The notes under the pieces: generated by a model | Databases searched by the model: none | Seen by the model: the letters and a program-made list of their open reading frames with translations, nothing else | What the model was told of the DNA's origin: nothing | Assembly: GCA_026414975.1 (NCBI GenBank) | Contig: JAOAHZ010000004.1 | Coordinates: forward strand, 1 to 64,000 | Origin: Bacteroidia bacterium | GTDB lineage: Bacteria > Bacteroidota > Bacteroidia > SpSt-205 | Length of the DNA stretch: 64,000 nt | Direction: 5' to 3' | Program-made: the position numbers and the translations under genes | Part shown: positions 18,307 through 28,513 of the stretch, piece after piece | Layout of the letters: each line of letters starts with the position of its first letter | Position numbering within the stretch: the first letter of the stretch is position 1

Positions 18307-19125
18307 ATGGCCCAGACTCAGGTGGTTATTCGTCCTTCGTCAGCATTTCGTATAGGATTAGCTGAGCTTTGGCGTTATAGAGACCTCCTTTTATCCCTTG
18401 TAGAGCGCGAGATAAAAGTGCGATACAAGCAGACCCTCATAGGTGTAGCTTGGGCCGTGGTGCAGCCTTTGTTTATGGTTCTGGTCTTTACGCTCTTTTT
18501 CGGTCGTTTGGCTAAAATGCCTTCGGGTGATCTCCCTTATCCCGTTTTTGTGCTGAGTGGGATGATTCTATGGCATTACTTCGCTGCGTCCTTAATCGGA
18601 GCTGCAAACTCTCTTGTAGAGTATAAACCCCTCCTCTCAAAGGTCTATTTTCCCCGACTTGTGTTACCCATAGCGGCAGTGCTAGTGGGAAGTGTAGATT
18701 TTGGGATCAGCCTCATCCTTCTCATTGCTTTCGCCTCAGTATATGGGGTCAAGCTCCAACTCACTTTTCTATTTGCGCCGGTTTTTTTCGTAATGACCGC
18801 TTTTACAGCTCTAAGTGTTGGGTTGTGGTTGTCCAGCCTCAATGCCATGTATAGAGATGTACGATATGCGCTACCCTTTCTCGTACAGCTTTGGATGTTT
18901 ATTTCTCCTGTGGTATATCCCAGCTCGCTTTTGCCTGAGTCATGGCAGTGGATCTATGCCCTTAATCCAATGGTGGGTCTGATTGAAGGCTTTCGGTGGT
19001 GTGTAATGGGTCAAGGTCAAGTTCCTATCCTTCTCTGGGTATCCATGAGTGTGGTGGTTCTAATCTTGGTAGGGGGGATAGTATTTTTTCGTCAAACTGA
19101 GCGGACTTTGTCCGATTGGATATAA
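18307..19125 (+). CDS. ABC-2 type permease, polysaccharide/O-antigen export
   Basis: 272 residues with six predicted membrane helices. The N-terminal LLLSLVEREIKVRYKQTLIGVAWAVVQPL and the C-terminal LNPMVGLIEGFRW match the Wzm/KpsM/TagG group that exports LPS O-antigen or other polysaccharide chains. Its ATPase partner (Wzt-type) is not next to it, so it must be encoded elsewhere. It follows atpG by 15 bases, so read-through expression is likely. Substrate unknown. Confidence 0.87.
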   Translation: MAQTQVVIRPSSAFRIGLAELWRYRDLLLSLVEREIKVRYKQTLIGVAWAVVQPLFMVLVFTLFFGRLAKMPSGDLPYPVFVLSGMILWHYFAASLIGAANSLVEYKPLLSKVYFPRLVLPIAAVLVGSVDFGISLILLIAFASVYGVKLQLTFLFAPVFFVMTAFTALSVGLWLSSLNAMYRDVRYALPFLVQLWMFISPVVYPSSLLPESWQWIYALNPMVGLIEGFRWCVMGQGQVPILLWVSMSVVVLILVGGIVFFRQTERTLSDWI

Positions 19126-19132
19126 AACGCCT

Positions 19133-19528
19133 TCAGCCTGAGAGAAGTTCTGAACTCTCGGATTCTTCTTGGATACTACAGCTCAGTCCTACCTGCCTAC
19201 ATATCTGGATGAGGAGTTCTACTTCTTCAGTATTATCAAAGCGAGAGGTTCGGATGAAGATTACCTGTACAGGAATGCGCTCTTCTACTATCTCTCTGAG
19301 AAAATGAAATAAAGCCTTGTGGGTGCCGCTATTCAGATACAATAAGCGAAGAACAAGGCGAGTATCAGGTAGGATGTAGGGTCTGTGGTCTATGAGCCAT
19401 TGAAGCAGGTTATTGTAAAACTGAGCGCTATCGGCCATGCTGCTTACACCGTCTATGCGTAGGAACTTTCTCTCTATATCAAATAGAACCGAAGGGTGAG
19501 AAGATGACCCTTGGATGAAGAGACGCAT
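19133..19528 (-). CDS. SiaC-like regulatory phosphoprotein (DUF1987)
   Basis: 131 residues. It resembles the SiaC/DUF1987 family, STAS-like proteins phosphorylated by the SiaB kinase and dephosphorylated by the SiaA phosphatase: a short N-terminal strand, PSVLFDIERKFLRIDGVSS, QFYNNLLQWLIDH, then RLLYLNSGTHKALFHFL, where the residues around NSGT correspond to the phosphorylation region. No SiaA or SiaB is beside it. It is convergent with the ABC permease (seven-base gap). The family match is by eye. Confidence 0.65.
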   Translation of the reverse strand: MRLFIQGSSSHPSVLFDIERKFLRIDGVSSMADSAQFYNNLLQWLIDHRPYILPDTRLVLRLLYLNSGTHKALFHFLREIVEERIPVQVIFIRTSRFDNTEEVELLIQICRQVGLSCSIQEESESSELLSG

Positions 19529-19535
19529 GACCTTG

Positions 19536-19543
19536 CAAAGGTA
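19536..19543 (-). promoter_or_regulatory. -7 box TACCTTTG for the SiaC-like gene
   Basis: Perfect TACCTTTG on the minus strand, seven bases before the ATG at 19528. Confidence 0.65.
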
Positions 19544-19580
19544 GATGGGCGTGTTGATTTATTGAGCGGAAGATAATCGC

Positions 19581-19588
19581 TATATTCG
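19581..19588 (+). promoter_or_regulatory. -7 box TATATTCG
   Basis: TATATTCG, then GGGG, then the GTG start at 19593. The same TTCG variant occurs ahead of the genes at 40268 and 58030. Confidence 0.6.
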
Positions 19589-19592
19589 GGGG

Positions 19593-22500
19593 GTGAAAAT
19601 CCTACGCCTGTGGAGTTTCGCTGGTTTGTTTGTCTGGGCGCGTCATAGTGGAACCTTTGTGGAAAACAAGGGGCAAATATACGCTGAGGCTCGCTTTGAG
19701 GCGGTTTGGCACCATCAGCATATCTACCTCACGCCGACGGGGATCGCTCTCCTTCTAACCGAGTCAGACCCTTTTGAAAAAGCCCATTTCAACCGATGGG
19801 GCAACCCTTTACCTGTGAAGGCTCATTTTCTCCGTATCAACTGGGTCGGAGCCAATCCTGTAGAGCCGCTTGGGGAACTGCCTGAAGAAACCCGCTACAA
19901 CTTTTTTCAAGGTCCATGGCGCGCCTCCGAAGCAAGAGGCTTTCATCAGGTTCGGTATCCCAATGTTTATCCCGATATAGACCTGGTCTTTCGCCTCACC
20001 CCAGAAGGCCTGAAGTGGGATTGGCAAGTGCGTCGTCCCGATGCGCTAAGAGCGATCCGGCTGCGGTATGAGGGTGCAGCGATTCACATTCAGGGGCGTA
20101 CGCTGTATATAGAAACTTCCGTCGGGACGATGGTGGAGAAGATGCCACTGGTTTTTTTGGCTGAGTCTAACACTCCTTTAGCCGCTATGTATCGGGTGGA
20201 AGGGGCTCTTGTAGGTTACGATCTTTTGGAGACTGCCCAAGGCCCCTTTGTCGTGGACCCTGTGGTGGTGTTTTCTACCTTCTCGGGTTCGTATTCGGAT
20301 AACTGGGGCTTCACGGCAACTTACGATCTGCAAGGAAATGCCTTTGCTGGAGGTAATGTCAAGGATGCATTGTGGAATCCTAATCCAGGTGGAGTGTATT
20401 TCCCCGTAAGCCCTGGCGCAGTTCAATCCACATTTGGAGGGGGGATAGATTACGCTTCTAATCAGCCTATCTTTTGGAGCACCGATATAGCTCTCTGGAA
20501 AGTCAATCCCACAGGTACAGCGCGCCTATGGGCGACTTACCTTGGGGGTAGCAACAATGAGCAGCCTCACAGCATCGTTACAGATGCTCAGGGGAATTTG
20601 TATATTCTCGGTGCTACCCGTTCTACGGACTTCCCAGTTTCCGCTAATGCCTATCAACCGACCTCAGGCGGCGGCATAGACATCGTTATTAGCTGCATAA
20701 ACGCTGCTGGTACGCAGTTGTTGGCCAGCACTTACTTGGGAGGGAGTCGCGAGGATGGGCTAAATAGCTCCGCTTTCCCTCTCTATTATTTCTACGCTGA
20801 TGACGGACGCGGCGAGATTATCATTGGGGATACAGCGTGTTATATCATTTCGTCTACCTTGTCGGCTAACTTTCCCACTACTCCGAATGCATACCGACGC
20901 ACTTTCAGTGGGCTAATGGATGCAGTGGTCTGCAAGCTCTCTTTAGACCTGAGTCAGCTCTACGCCAGTACATTCTTAGGGGGCAGTGGAGCGGACGCGG
21001 GGTATTCCATACGCCTCGGTCTAACAGGTAATGTGTATGTAGCTGGCGGCACGAACAGCTCGAACCTGCCTACGACTTCTGGCGCCTATCAGACTACTTA
21101 CCAAGGGGGGCGAGCTGACGGCTGGCTGGCCGTATTGTCTCCAGAGCTGGATCAGCTCCTTATCGGTACTTACTGGGGTACTCCCGCTTATGATCAAGTT
21201 TTCATGATAGACATCGATCGCCAAGGTCTACTTTGGGGCACAGGCCATACCGAAGGTAATCTAACACCCACACCTGGTACTTACGGGTTTGCGGGGCGGA
21301 AACAGTTCGTATTCTCTATGGATGACCTTTTATCTCAGGTTACTCGTTTGTCGGTCTGGGGCTCGCCAGGTCGCTCTACCCCTAACATCACCATTAGCGC
21401 CTTTGCCGCTGATCGGTGCGGCTATGTATATGTGTCGGGCTGGGGGGGGCTGGATGTGGGTCTGTCTAATGTAAATATCGGCTCTACGCTGGGCTTGCCC
21501 ACTACTTCTAACGCCAACCAAGTCACGACCGACGGAGCCGACTTTTATGTGATAGCCTTTCAACCAGGTCTTGCTGGATTAGCTTATGCCTCTTTTTGGG
21601 GAGGCCCTATATCCGATGAACACGTGGATGGGGGCACGAGTCGCTTTGACAATAGAGGTATCATTTATCAATCGGTGTGTGGAGGATGCGGTGGTAACTC
21701 GGACTTTCCCACTACGCCGGGCGCTATATCTTCCCTCAATCGCAGCCCTAACTGCAACAATGCTCTCTTCAAGATAGACTTTCAGCTTGGCGATCCGGTC
21801 GTGGCCGCTTTGGCGATCACACCCTCTCGGGGCTGTGTGCCTTTCTCCCCCTCCATTCAGAATCTGAGCCAAAACGGTGTTTCCTTCTTTTGGGACTTCG
21901 GCAATGGGCAGACTTCCACAGCTGCTGTTCCGACGGGTATCACCTATACGCAGCCTGGGACTTATATCATCACCTTAGTTGCAGAGAATCTTGCTACCTG
22001 CAATCAGCGCGACACACTGCGTCGAGCCATCACTATATTTCCTACTCCTCAAGCTACTTTTGACTATAGCCTCAACTGTAACCTAACAGTCAGTTTTTCG
22101 GCTTCTCAGCCTGTGAGCGGGAACACCTACAACTGGGACTTTGGCGATGGACAGACTTCTAGTGGCCCCACCGTTACCCACTCCTACGCAGCACCCGGAA
22201 CCTACACTGTAAAGCTCGTCGTAAGGAACGCCCAAGGATGCAAGGATAGCTCCCAGCGAGTCATCGTGGTCAATCGTTCCACCGTACGAGCCGACTTTCA
22301 GTGGCAGGGTGATACCTGTCAAGGAAGATTTACCTTCCAGAATCGGTCCAGTGATGCAACTCGGTTTGTATGGATTTTCTCCACAGGGGATACCCTCACG
22401 ACTCGAGACCCTATCTACACCTTTCCTGCTCCGGGCACCTACCAAGTGATTTTGATAGCTTATGATAGCTTAGGATGTACGGATACGCTGAGGCGGAATA

Positions 22501-23498
22501 TACCAGTCTCACGAACGGTCGTGGCGCGCTTCTCTGAAAGATTAGATTACTGTGCTATGCGCGCTGAGCTGATAGATAGTTCTCAAGGAGCCGGGTGGTT
22601 TTTCTGGGACTTTGGGGATGGCCGTACCAGTACGAGCCGCAACCCTACCCACACCTATAGCTCCCCGGGGCGTTACATCATCACGCTTATTGTTCTATCA
22701 CCTGACAGTTTGTGTCGGGATACCTTTTCCAAAACCATAGAGATAGACTACCGCTCTCAAGCTGTAGCAGAAGTTGTGGTAGATACCTGCTTGCGTCAGG
22801 TGAGGTTTGTCTCCCGTAGTCGATTTGCCGATGAGGTGGAATGGCAGATAGAAGGGCAGACTTTCCGCAGCGAGACCTTGACTTGGACTGCCCCTCAACC
22901 GGGTACCTACACGTGGACTCTAATCACGAATCCTTCATTAGCGATCATTTGTCGGGATACCCTAAGGGGTCAGGTTACGATTCCGGAGCGACGGGGTTTG
23001 GATTCGCTCTTAGAGGAAGCAGACATTTGTGGCCTTTGGGTGCGATTCCAGATACCGCTGCCGCCCGATCGCATTTTCGGTGTAGTAGCAGACGGCATAG
23101 CTTATCCAAGTGGCACCCAGAGTATCACCCTTCCTCTTAGAAATCCTCACTCCTATGAGGTTCAAGTTTTCTATGCAGATAATCAGGGCTGCCTTGATAC
23201 ATTGAGATACAGCATTTCATCTGATCAAGTGGTAGCTCGAGCCCTCTTTATCCCGAATGTATTCACGCCCAATGGCGATGGAGTAAATGATGTATTCCGA
23301 GTGATAGGTTCTTACGATTGCCTGCAAGAGCTGACCATCTATGACCGATGGGGTCGGGAGCTCTACACCACGCGTACAGCTCCCTTTGCGTGGGATGGGC
23401 GACTTCCCAGCGGGGAGGTAGCTCCCGAGGGAGCCTATGTTTATGTGATACGACTGAGAGGGCATGTACGAGCTGGTACGGTAACGCTTCTGCGGTAG
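19593..23498 (+). CDS. Large T9SS-exported surface protein (SBBP and PKD repeats)
   Basis: 1301 residues. A signal peptide is followed by GTFVENKGQIYAEARFEA, the start of a domain common in large Bacteroidota surface proteins. About 220-720 holds SBBP-type beta-propeller repeats (TYLGGSNNEQPHSIVTDAQG, STFLGGSGADAGYSI). About 735-1130 holds PKD domains (FFWDFGNGQTST, YNWDFGDGQTSSG, FFWDFGDGRTSTS). The last 85 residues (FIPNVFTPNGDGVNDVFRV, YDRWGRELY, GAYVYVIRLRG) are a T9SS type B (gliding-associated) sorting domain. It is probably a surface adhesin or matrix protein. The GTG start lies four bases after a TATATTCG box. Confidence 0.92.
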   Translation: MKILRLWSFAGLFVWARHSGTFVENKGQIYAEARFEAVWHHQHIYLTPTGIALLLTESDPFEKAHFNRWGNPLPVKAHFLRINWVGANPVEPLGELPEETRYNFFQGPWRASEARGFHQVRYPNVYPDIDLVFRLTPEGLKWDWQVRRPDALRAIRLRYEGAAIHIQGRTLYIETSVGTMVEKMPLVFLAESNTPLAAMYRVEGALVGYDLLETAQGPFVVDPVVVFSTFSGSYSDNWGFTATYDLQGNAFAGGNVKDALWNPNPGGVYFPVSPGAVQSTFGGGIDYASNQPIFWSTDIALWKVNPTGTARLWATYLGGSNNEQPHSIVTDAQGNLYILGATRSTDFPVSANAYQPTSGGGIDIVISCINAAGTQLLASTYLGGSREDGLNSSAFPLYYFYADDGRGEIIIGDTACYIISSTLSANFPTTPNAYRRTFSGLMDAVVCKLSLDLSQLYASTFLGGSGADAGYSIRLGLTGNVYVAGGTNSSNLPTTSGAYQTTYQGGRADGWLAVLSPELDQLLIGTYWGTPAYDQVFMIDIDRQGLLWGTGHTEGNLTPTPGTYGFAGRKQFVFSMDDLLSQVTRLSVWGSPGRSTPNITISAFAADRCGYVYVSGWGGLDVGLSNVNIGSTLGLPTTSNANQVTTDGADFYVIAFQPGLAGLAYASFWGGPISDEHVDGGTSRFDNRGIIYQSVCGGCGGNSDFPTTPGAISSLNRSPNCNNALFKIDFQLGDPVVAALAITPSRGCVPFSPSIQNLSQNGVSFFWDFGNGQTSTAAVPTGITYTQPGTYIITLVAENLATCNQRDTLRRAITIFPTPQATFDYSLNCNLTVSFSASQPVSGNTYNWDFGDGQTSSGPTVTHSYAAPGTYTVKLVVRNAQGCKDSSQRVIVVNRSTVRADFQWQGDTCQGRFTFQNRSSDATRFVWIFSTGDTLTTRDPIYTFPAPGTYQVILIAYDSLGCTDTLRRNIPVSRTVVARFSERLDYCAMRAELIDSSQGAGWFFWDFGDGRTSTSRNPTHTYSSPGRYIITLIVLSPDSLCRDTFSKTIEIDYRSQAVAEVVVDTCLRQVRFVSRSRFADEVEWQIEGQTFRSETLTWTAPQPGTYTWTLITNPSLAIICRDTLRGQVTIPERRGLDSLLEEADICGLWVRFQIPLPPDRIFGVVADGIAYPSGTQSITLPLRNPHSYEVQVFYADNQGCLDTLRYSISSDQVVARALFIPNVFTPNGDGVNDVFRVIGSYDCLQELTIYDRWGRELYTTRTAPFAWDGRLPSGEVAPEGAYVYVIRLRGHVRAGTVTLLR

Positions 23499-23533
23499 AA
23501 GCTCTTGGGCCTAAGCGGAGCCCCTTCGGAGTT

Positions 23534-23541
23534 TATCTTTG
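23534..23541 (+). promoter_or_regulatory. Orphan -7 box TATCTTTG in a gene-free interval
   Basis: Perfect TATCTTTG in the 156-base interval between the surface-protein gene and rluD, which is convergent with it. No plus-strand reading frame follows, so any transcript would be non-coding and antisense to the 3' end of rluD. It may be chance. Confidence 0.25.
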
Positions 23542-23654
23542 AGGCGGTCAAAAACGAGGTTGTGCTAAGTCTCCTTCTTTCAGGTTGAGAACGCGCCTCT
23601 CATCCTGGGGACATTAGCCAAAAAGTAGGTTGGAGTAGCTTTCGCTTGGCTCGT

Positions 23655-24680
23655 TTACAGAGAGGAGACAGACCTTGCCAGCTCCCTCAAGTATTCTATG
23701 GCTTCTCGCATATCGGTAGGTAGGGGGGCTTCAAAACAGAGGTTTTCTCCTGTGATGGGGTGATGAAAACCTAAGAGATAAGCGTGGAGGGCTTGACGGG
23801 GCATTTTTTGCAGGAGGCGATGAGCTTCTTGACTCCAGCGCGCGCTTATGAGGGGTATTCGCGGGCGGTCCCCTCCATACGTCTTATCCCCTACAAGGGG
23901 ATAGCCTAAGTGGGAGAGGTGAACGCGAATTTGATGCGTACGCCCTGTCTCCAACTGACACTCTATCCATGTGGCTAAGGGCAATCGTTCTACGACACGC
24001 CAGTGAGTTATAGCGTGCTTTCCTTGAGACCCGTCGGGATAAGCGCGGTATTTCTTTCGATCGTACGGGTCGCGAGCGATGTGAGCGATGATAGTGCCGC
24101 CATCTTGCTCGGGACTGCCCCATACAAGCGCCCAATACCGTCTCAAAGCGGTATGCTCAAAGAACTGCTGGGCCAAGCCATAATAAGTCCGTTCCTCCTT
24201 TGCCACGACTAGTAAACCTGTCGTGTCCTTATCTATACGATGCACTAAGCCTGGCCGAGCCATATTCTGTTCTGACGAGGGCAAAACGGTGTCTTGGACA
24301 TGGTACAGAAGAGCATTGAGCAAAGTCCCCGAATAAACACCCGCCCCGGGATGACAGCTCATTTGAGCTGGCTTATTCACCACGAGGAGGTAGGCATCTT
24401 CATAAACTATTTCCAGCGGAATAGGTTCAGGGGCTAGGTCGGTGGGGGGAGGATAAGGCAGGCGAACTTGGATAGATTGGCCGGGGCGTACCTTAGTACT
24501 GGGTCGCACCGCTATGCCATCCACTGTCACCAATCCCGTATCTATGGCGAGTTGAATGCGGGAGCGGCTCAGGTGCGTAAGGCGCTGGGCGAGATACTTA
24601 TCAATCCGAACGGGGCTCTGCCCTTCATCCACTACTATTAGATGATGTTCATATAGCGCCACCTCTTCATCAGGGCGCAT
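23655..24680 (-). CDS. rluD: RluD-family 23S rRNA pseudouridine synthase
   Basis: 341 residues. It converts uridines to pseudouridine in 23S rRNA. An N-terminal S4 RNA-binding domain (IDKYLAQRLTHLSRSRIQLAIDTGLV) is followed by the RluA-type catalytic domain with LVHRIDKDTTGLLVVAK, in which the Asp is catalytic, and TGRTHQIRVHLSHLGYPLVGD. The ATG lies inside the end of the LRR gene (11-base overlap), so the two are co-transcribed. RluD rather than RluC is inferred from the S4 domain and overall pattern. Confidence 0.92.
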   Translation of the reverse strand: MRPDEEVALYEHHLIVVDEGQSPVRIDKYLAQRLTHLSRSRIQLAIDTGLVTVDGIAVRPSTKVRPGQSIQVRLPYPPPTDLAPEPIPLEIVYEDAYLLVVNKPAQMSCHPGAGVYSGTLLNALLYHVQDTVLPSSEQNMARPGLVHRIDKDTTGLLVVAKEERTYYGLAQQFFEHTALRRYWALVWGSPEQDGGTIIAHIARDPYDRKKYRAYPDGSQGKHAITHWRVVERLPLATWIECQLETGRTHQIRVHLSHLGYPLVGDKTYGGDRPRIPLISARWSQEAHRLLQKMPRQALHAYLLGFHHPITGENLCFEAPLPTDMREAIEYLRELARSVSSL

Positions 24681-25815
24681 CTAACTGAACACCTTTTTTC
24701 CGAAGTTGTATCTTGAGGTTGCTCAGCTTATCGGAGGGTATATCCTTCTTGCTAATCAAGACATACGATAAAGCTGGCATCTCCAAGAGCTTTTCCCAAT
24801 CCGTGATGGGATTATCATAGCAGTACAGCTCGCGTAGTCGGGGACATTTGGTCAGAGGGGCTATAGAGGTAATCTGGTTTTTTCCAATAGAGAGCTTCAC
24901 TAAGAAGGGAAGCCCCGCGAGAGGGGTCAAATCTTTTATACTACATCGATGAACATCCAAATAAAGAAGATGACGCAGACCTCGGACGAAATCTAAGTCA
25001 CTCAAAGCGGGATTCTGTCCTAAGGTAAGCTCCTCCAGTTGGGGGAGCTTGGCGAGGGCCGAGATTTTATGGGCTTCGGTGAAGGCCCCTTGAGCCTGGA
25101 GAACTTTCAGCCGAGGAAAGTGATGAAGGTTGTTCAGGAGAGTTTGAACAGCAGAGGGGTTCATGAAAGAGATGTTCAGAAACTCTAATGAACCGAAGTT
25201 TATGAGGGGCTCAGTTTCCTTGACCGCTGTGCAGCGATAAAGAGCTAACATGCGCATTTGAACGAGATTAGCGAGGGGGGTGAGGTCGGTAATCCTCGTT
25301 TCACTTATATCCAATCCTTGGAGGCCGACCATGGAAGAAAGCCATTTTAGATCAGATAGGGGGGTTCGAGCTAAGCTTAAGAACTGAAGCCCTGATAGAC
25401 GAGATAGAGGGTAGAAGTTGGCAATGGGGTTATCATTTAGAAGGAGTCCTTTGAGCGGAAGCTCTGTTAGGGGGCTTATGTCCTCAATGTCGCAGTCTTC
25501 TAAAGCTAAAATGCGCAGCTTAGGGCAATGCCGACGGATTAGGCTAACCAAATCCGCCAAGTCCAAGTCTTCTATTTCGGAGAGATAAAGGCCTTGAAGG
25601 TTCGGGTAGAGGGACAGAGAAGGAACCTCACCCTCAGATCGCAGGTAACGCACTGTATCGGGACGGGCTGTGGAGAGGGAGGCTGGGGTCCAGTGCAAAA
25701 TGTGAAAAAAACGGTCTAAGAGTTCATCATAGACCACAAGACGAGCGGGTGATTCCTCCTGAGCTAACATCCAGCCACTCAGTAAAAATGCTACCTTTGT
25801 CCAGCGCCCCATCAT
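24670..25815 (-). CDS. Secreted leucine-rich repeat protein
   Basis: 381 residues (380 if the second ATG at 25812 is used). A signal peptide ([14 protein letters not shown]) precedes about ten 22-residue leucine-rich repeats of the SDS22/internalin type (e.g. [42 protein letters not shown]). There is no clear T9SS tail, so it is probably periplasmic or lipid-independent; its partner is unknown. A TACCTTTG box ends three bases before the first ATG and six before the second. It leads the LRR-rluD operon. Confidence 0.85.
   Translation of the reverse strand: MMGRWTKVAFLLSGWMLAQEESPARLVVYDELLDRFFHILHWTPASLSTARPDTVRYLRSEGEVPSLSLYPNLQGLYLSEIEDLDLADLVSLIRRHCPKLRILALEDCDIEDISPLTELPLKGLLLNDNPIANFYPLSRLSGLQFLSLARTPLSDLKWLSSMVGLQGLDISETRITDLTPLANLVQMRMLALYRCTAVKETEPLINFGSLEFLNISFMNPSAVQTLLNNLHHFPRLKVLQAQGAFTEAHKISALAKLPQLEELTLGQNPALSDLDFVRGLRHLLYLDVHRCSIKDLTPLAGLPFLVKLSIGKNQITSIAPLTKCPRLRELYCYDNPITDWEKLLEMPALSYVLISKKDIPSDKLSNLKIQLRKKGVQLDAP
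25792..25799 (+). promoter_or_regulatory. rfaE2 -7 box TACCTTTG
   Basis: Perfect TACCTTTG on the plus strand inside the first codons of the LRR gene, 32 bases before the rfaE2 ATG, giving a leader of roughly 27 bases. Confidence 0.5.
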
Positions 25816-25818
25816 CTA

Positions 25819-25826
25819 CAAAGGTA
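25819..25826 (-). promoter_or_regulatory. LRR gene -7 box TACCTTTG
   Basis: Perfect TACCTTTG on the minus strand, three bases from the first ATG and six from the second. It lies downstream of the rfaE2 box on the other strand, so the two transcripts would overlap at their 5' ends. Confidence 0.65.
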
Positions 25827-25831
25827 TCACG

Positions 25832-26314
25832 ATGTACGAGACGAGACAGAAGATTATTCAAGGGCCAGACATAGATCGGTGGGTAGCCTATTGGCGCTTT
25901 TTGGAGCAGCGCATTGTGTTCACTAACGGGTGCTTTGATATTTTGCATTTGGGTCATGTTACGTACTTGGAGGAGGCGGCTAAGTTGGGAGACGTACTTA
26001 TTGTAGGTCTAAATAGCGATGAGTCGGTTCGGCGCCTTAAAGGTCCCTCTCGTCCTCTTCAGCCTCAAGACGCCCGAGCTCGTCTCTTGGCGGCTTTGGA
26101 GTTTGTGGAAGCCGTAATCATTTTTGAAGAAGACACACCTCAGCAGCTCATAGAGCGAATCGCCCCCGATGTGCTGGTGAAAGGGGGAGATTATACGATA
26201 GACTCAGTTGTGGGGGCGGATTTCGTTCGGCAGCGAGGGGGGGAAGTTGTAATCCTACCGTTAGTAGTAGGCTATTCCACTACTGAGCTCATCCGTAAAG
26301 CATGCGCTGGCTGA
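25832..26314 (+). CDS. rfaE2: D-glycero-beta-D-manno-heptose 1-phosphate adenylyltransferase
   Basis: 160 residues, a stand-alone version of the C-terminal half of HldE. It makes ADP-heptose from heptose-1-phosphate and ATP for the LPS core. The nucleotidyltransferase signature [16 protein letters not shown] is at about residues 31-46 with HLGH at 39-42, and [18 protein letters not shown] and [16 protein letters not shown] follow. The PBP1A start codon lies 13 bases before its stop, suggesting translational coupling. Confidence 0.94.
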   Translation: MYETRQKIIQGPDIDRWVAYWRFLEQRIVFTNGCFDILHLGHVTYLEEAAKLGDVLIVGLNSDESVRRLKGPSRPLQPQDARARLLAALEFVEAVIIFEEDTPQQLIERIAPDVLVKGGDYTIDSVVGADFVRQRGGEVVILPLVVGYSTTELIRKACAG

Positions 26315-28506
26315 GTCCTGAATACAGGCGAGAGCGGCTTTGGATTGGTTTGGTCTTGGGCTTCTTCATATGGGGCATTCCCCTTCTGCTTTTTGTGTAC
26401 GTCCTGGTAGATATGCCCTCGTTTGAACGATTGGAAAACCCTAAGCAGGATTTAGCCAGTGTGGCCTTTTCTGCCGACGGAAAGATTTTGGGGACTTTCT
26501 ACCACAGCAGCGATAGGGTGCGTGTGCCTGCATCGGAGATACCAGATGTGGTCAAAAAGGCTTTGATTGCCATAGAGGACAGGCGATTTTATGATCACGC
26601 TGGCATAGACCCGATTGGGATAGGGGCGGCGGCTTTTTCTTTCCTTACTGGCAAACGGCGAGGAGGAAGCACCATTACCCAGCAGCTTGCACGAAATCTC
26701 TACGATGAAGTCGGAGTAGAGCGTTCCCTCTGGCGCAAGCTCAAAGAAATGATTGTAGCTATTTATTTAGAATATCGCTACAGCAAGGAAGAGATTCTGG
26801 CGATGTACCTCAATACGGTGCCGTTTGGAGGGGTTACCTACGGTATTCAGGTGGCGAGTCGGTATTACTTTGGCAAAGATGTGCAAGAGCTGAACTTATC
26901 CGAGGCGGCTCTTCTTATAGGCCTACTGAAAGGACCAAGCTACTACAGCCCATATAGATACCCACAGAGGGCTTTGTCCCGCCGCAATGTCGTCATAGAT
27001 ATGATGGAAGAGGCGGGATTCATATCAGCGAAACAAGCGATAGAAGCGAAAAAACAACCTCTTGGTGTCGGTAGCGCTCCCTACAAGGCCAGTCAAAGTC
27101 AAGGTATCGCTCCCTACTTTCGAGAGTATTTACGCCTGTGGCTATTGAACTGGGCTCGCGATCGGGGATATGACCTGTACCGAGATGGACTCCAAATCTA
27201 CACCACCATTGATAGCCGTCTACAGATGCATGCGGAGTCAGCTGTGGTTCAGCACCTGCGGAGTTTTCAGCCTGTCTTTGATAGAGAGCTGAGAGCCCAT
27301 CCCCTGCCTTGGGTTGAAGATACCAGCATCATTTGGCGTGCCATGCGCCGCAGCGAGCGATATAATGTACTCAAAGCTGCTGGCGTGCCTGAGCCTGAGA
27401 TCATCAAGCAGTTTCATCAACCGGTCCCTATGCGGGTTTTCACCTGGCAACCGCCCGGGTACATAGATACTATCCTTACACCTTGGGACTCGCTGGTGTA
27501 TTACTTGCGCTTTTTGGAAGTGGGCTTGGTTACCTTAGACCCTCATACGGGCGAAGTCAAGGCTTGGGTCGGCGGCATCAACCACACCTTCTTCAAGTAC
27601 GACCATGTCATACAAGCTAAGCGTCAAGTGGGCTCTACCTTCAAGCCGTTCGTCTACACAGCAGCAATGGATAATGGATATTCTCCCTGTTACGAGGAAC
27701 TGAATGTGCCGGTAGAGATTCCGGTCCGGGTAGATGGTCGTGATACGGTTTGGAGCCCTCGTAACGCTGATCGAGAGATTGGTGGCAAGGTCTCCTTGAA
27801 AAAAGCCTTAGCTCTCTCGCTCAATATCATTACCGCCCGCCTCATGAAAGCTCTTGGGCCTGAGGTCGTGATCAGTTATACTCGCCGAATGGGCATCCAG
27901 TCCGACTTAGAGGCGGTCTATGCCTTGGGGCTCGGTGTGTGTGATCTGACTCTCATGGAACTGACGAGCGCTTACGGATGCTTTCCAACTTTGGGCATAT
28001 GGCGGGAGCCGCTGTTTATTCGGGAGATACGGGATAGGCGGGGTAACTTGATTGAGAGTTTCAGTGGCACTAGTCGCCGAGCCCTGAGCGAGCAAACCGC
28101 CTATATGATGGTAGAAATGCTCCGTTGGGTAACTATCGCTGGTACAGCTGGAGAGCTGAGGTGGCGGTATGGTCTGAACCAGTTGGATATCGGAGGGAAA
28201 ACCGGGACGACTCAACAGCATGCCGATGGATGGTTTATCGGTTTCACGCCTGATTATGTAACGGGAGTTTGGGTAGGTACGGCGGATCGAGCGGTACATT
28301 TTCATTCCCTTCAGAATGGTCAAGGTGCTCGGATGGCGATGCCCATATGGGGACTCTACATGAAAGCGGCTTACGCTGACACAACGCTGAAGTTGGATAA
28401 AAAGCGTCGTATACTGCCTCCCCCAGGTTTCCGCCTGCCCGATTGCCAGCCATCTCAAACCGAACAACCTCAGGAAAACTCTTCCCTACAAGACTATCTA
28501 CGCTGA
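26302..28506 (+). CDS. Class A penicillin-binding protein (PBP1A)
   Basis: 734 residues. A bifunctional peptidoglycan glycosyltransferase and DD-transpeptidase. One N-terminal membrane helix is at about 14-36. The glycosyltransferase motifs are EDRRFYDH (92-99) and [11 protein letters not shown] (121-131). The transpeptidase motifs are STFK (445-448, catalytic Ser), SLN (506-508) and KTGT (633-636). All catalytic residues are present. It follows rfaE2 with overlap and precedes ccmB-like. Confidence 0.97.
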   Translation: MRWLSPEYRRERLWIGLVLGFFIWGIPLLLFVYVLVDMPSFERLENPKQDLASVAFSADGKILGTFYHSSDRVRVPASEIPDVVKKALIAIEDRRFYDHAGIDPIGIGAAAFSFLTGKRRGGSTITQQLARNLYDEVGVERSLWRKLKEMIVAIYLEYRYSKEEILAMYLNTVPFGGVTYGIQVASRYYFGKDVQELNLSEAALLIGLLKGPSYYSPYRYPQRALSRRNVVIDMMEEAGFISAKQAIEAKKQPLGVGSAPYKASQSQGIAPYFREYLRLWLLNWARDRGYDLYRDGLQIYTTIDSRLQMHAESAVVQHLRSFQPVFDRELRAHPLPWVEDTSIIWRAMRRSERYNVLKAAGVPEPEIIKQFHQPVPMRVFTWQPPGYIDTILTPWDSLVYYLRFLEVGLVTLDPHTGEVKAWVGGINHTFFKYDHVIQAKRQVGSTFKPFVYTAAMDNGYSPCYEELNVPVEIPVRVDGRDTVWSPRNADREIGGKVSLKKALALSLNIITARLMKALGPEVVISYTRRMGIQSDLEAVYALGLGVCDLTLMELTSAYGCFPTLGIWREPLFIREIRDRRGNLIESFSGTSRRALSEQTAYMMVEMLRWVTIAGTAGELRWRYGLNQLDIGGKTGTTQQHADGWFIGFTPDYVTGVWVGTADRAVHFHSLQNGQGARMAMPIWGLYMKAAYADTTLKLDKKRRILPPPGFRLPDCQPSQTEQPQENSSLQDYLR

Positions 28507-28513
28507 GTTTGCG

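Noticed and set aside
23520-23654. Rho-independent terminator after the large surface protein
   Set aside because: Only short, weak stems without a T tract can be drawn.
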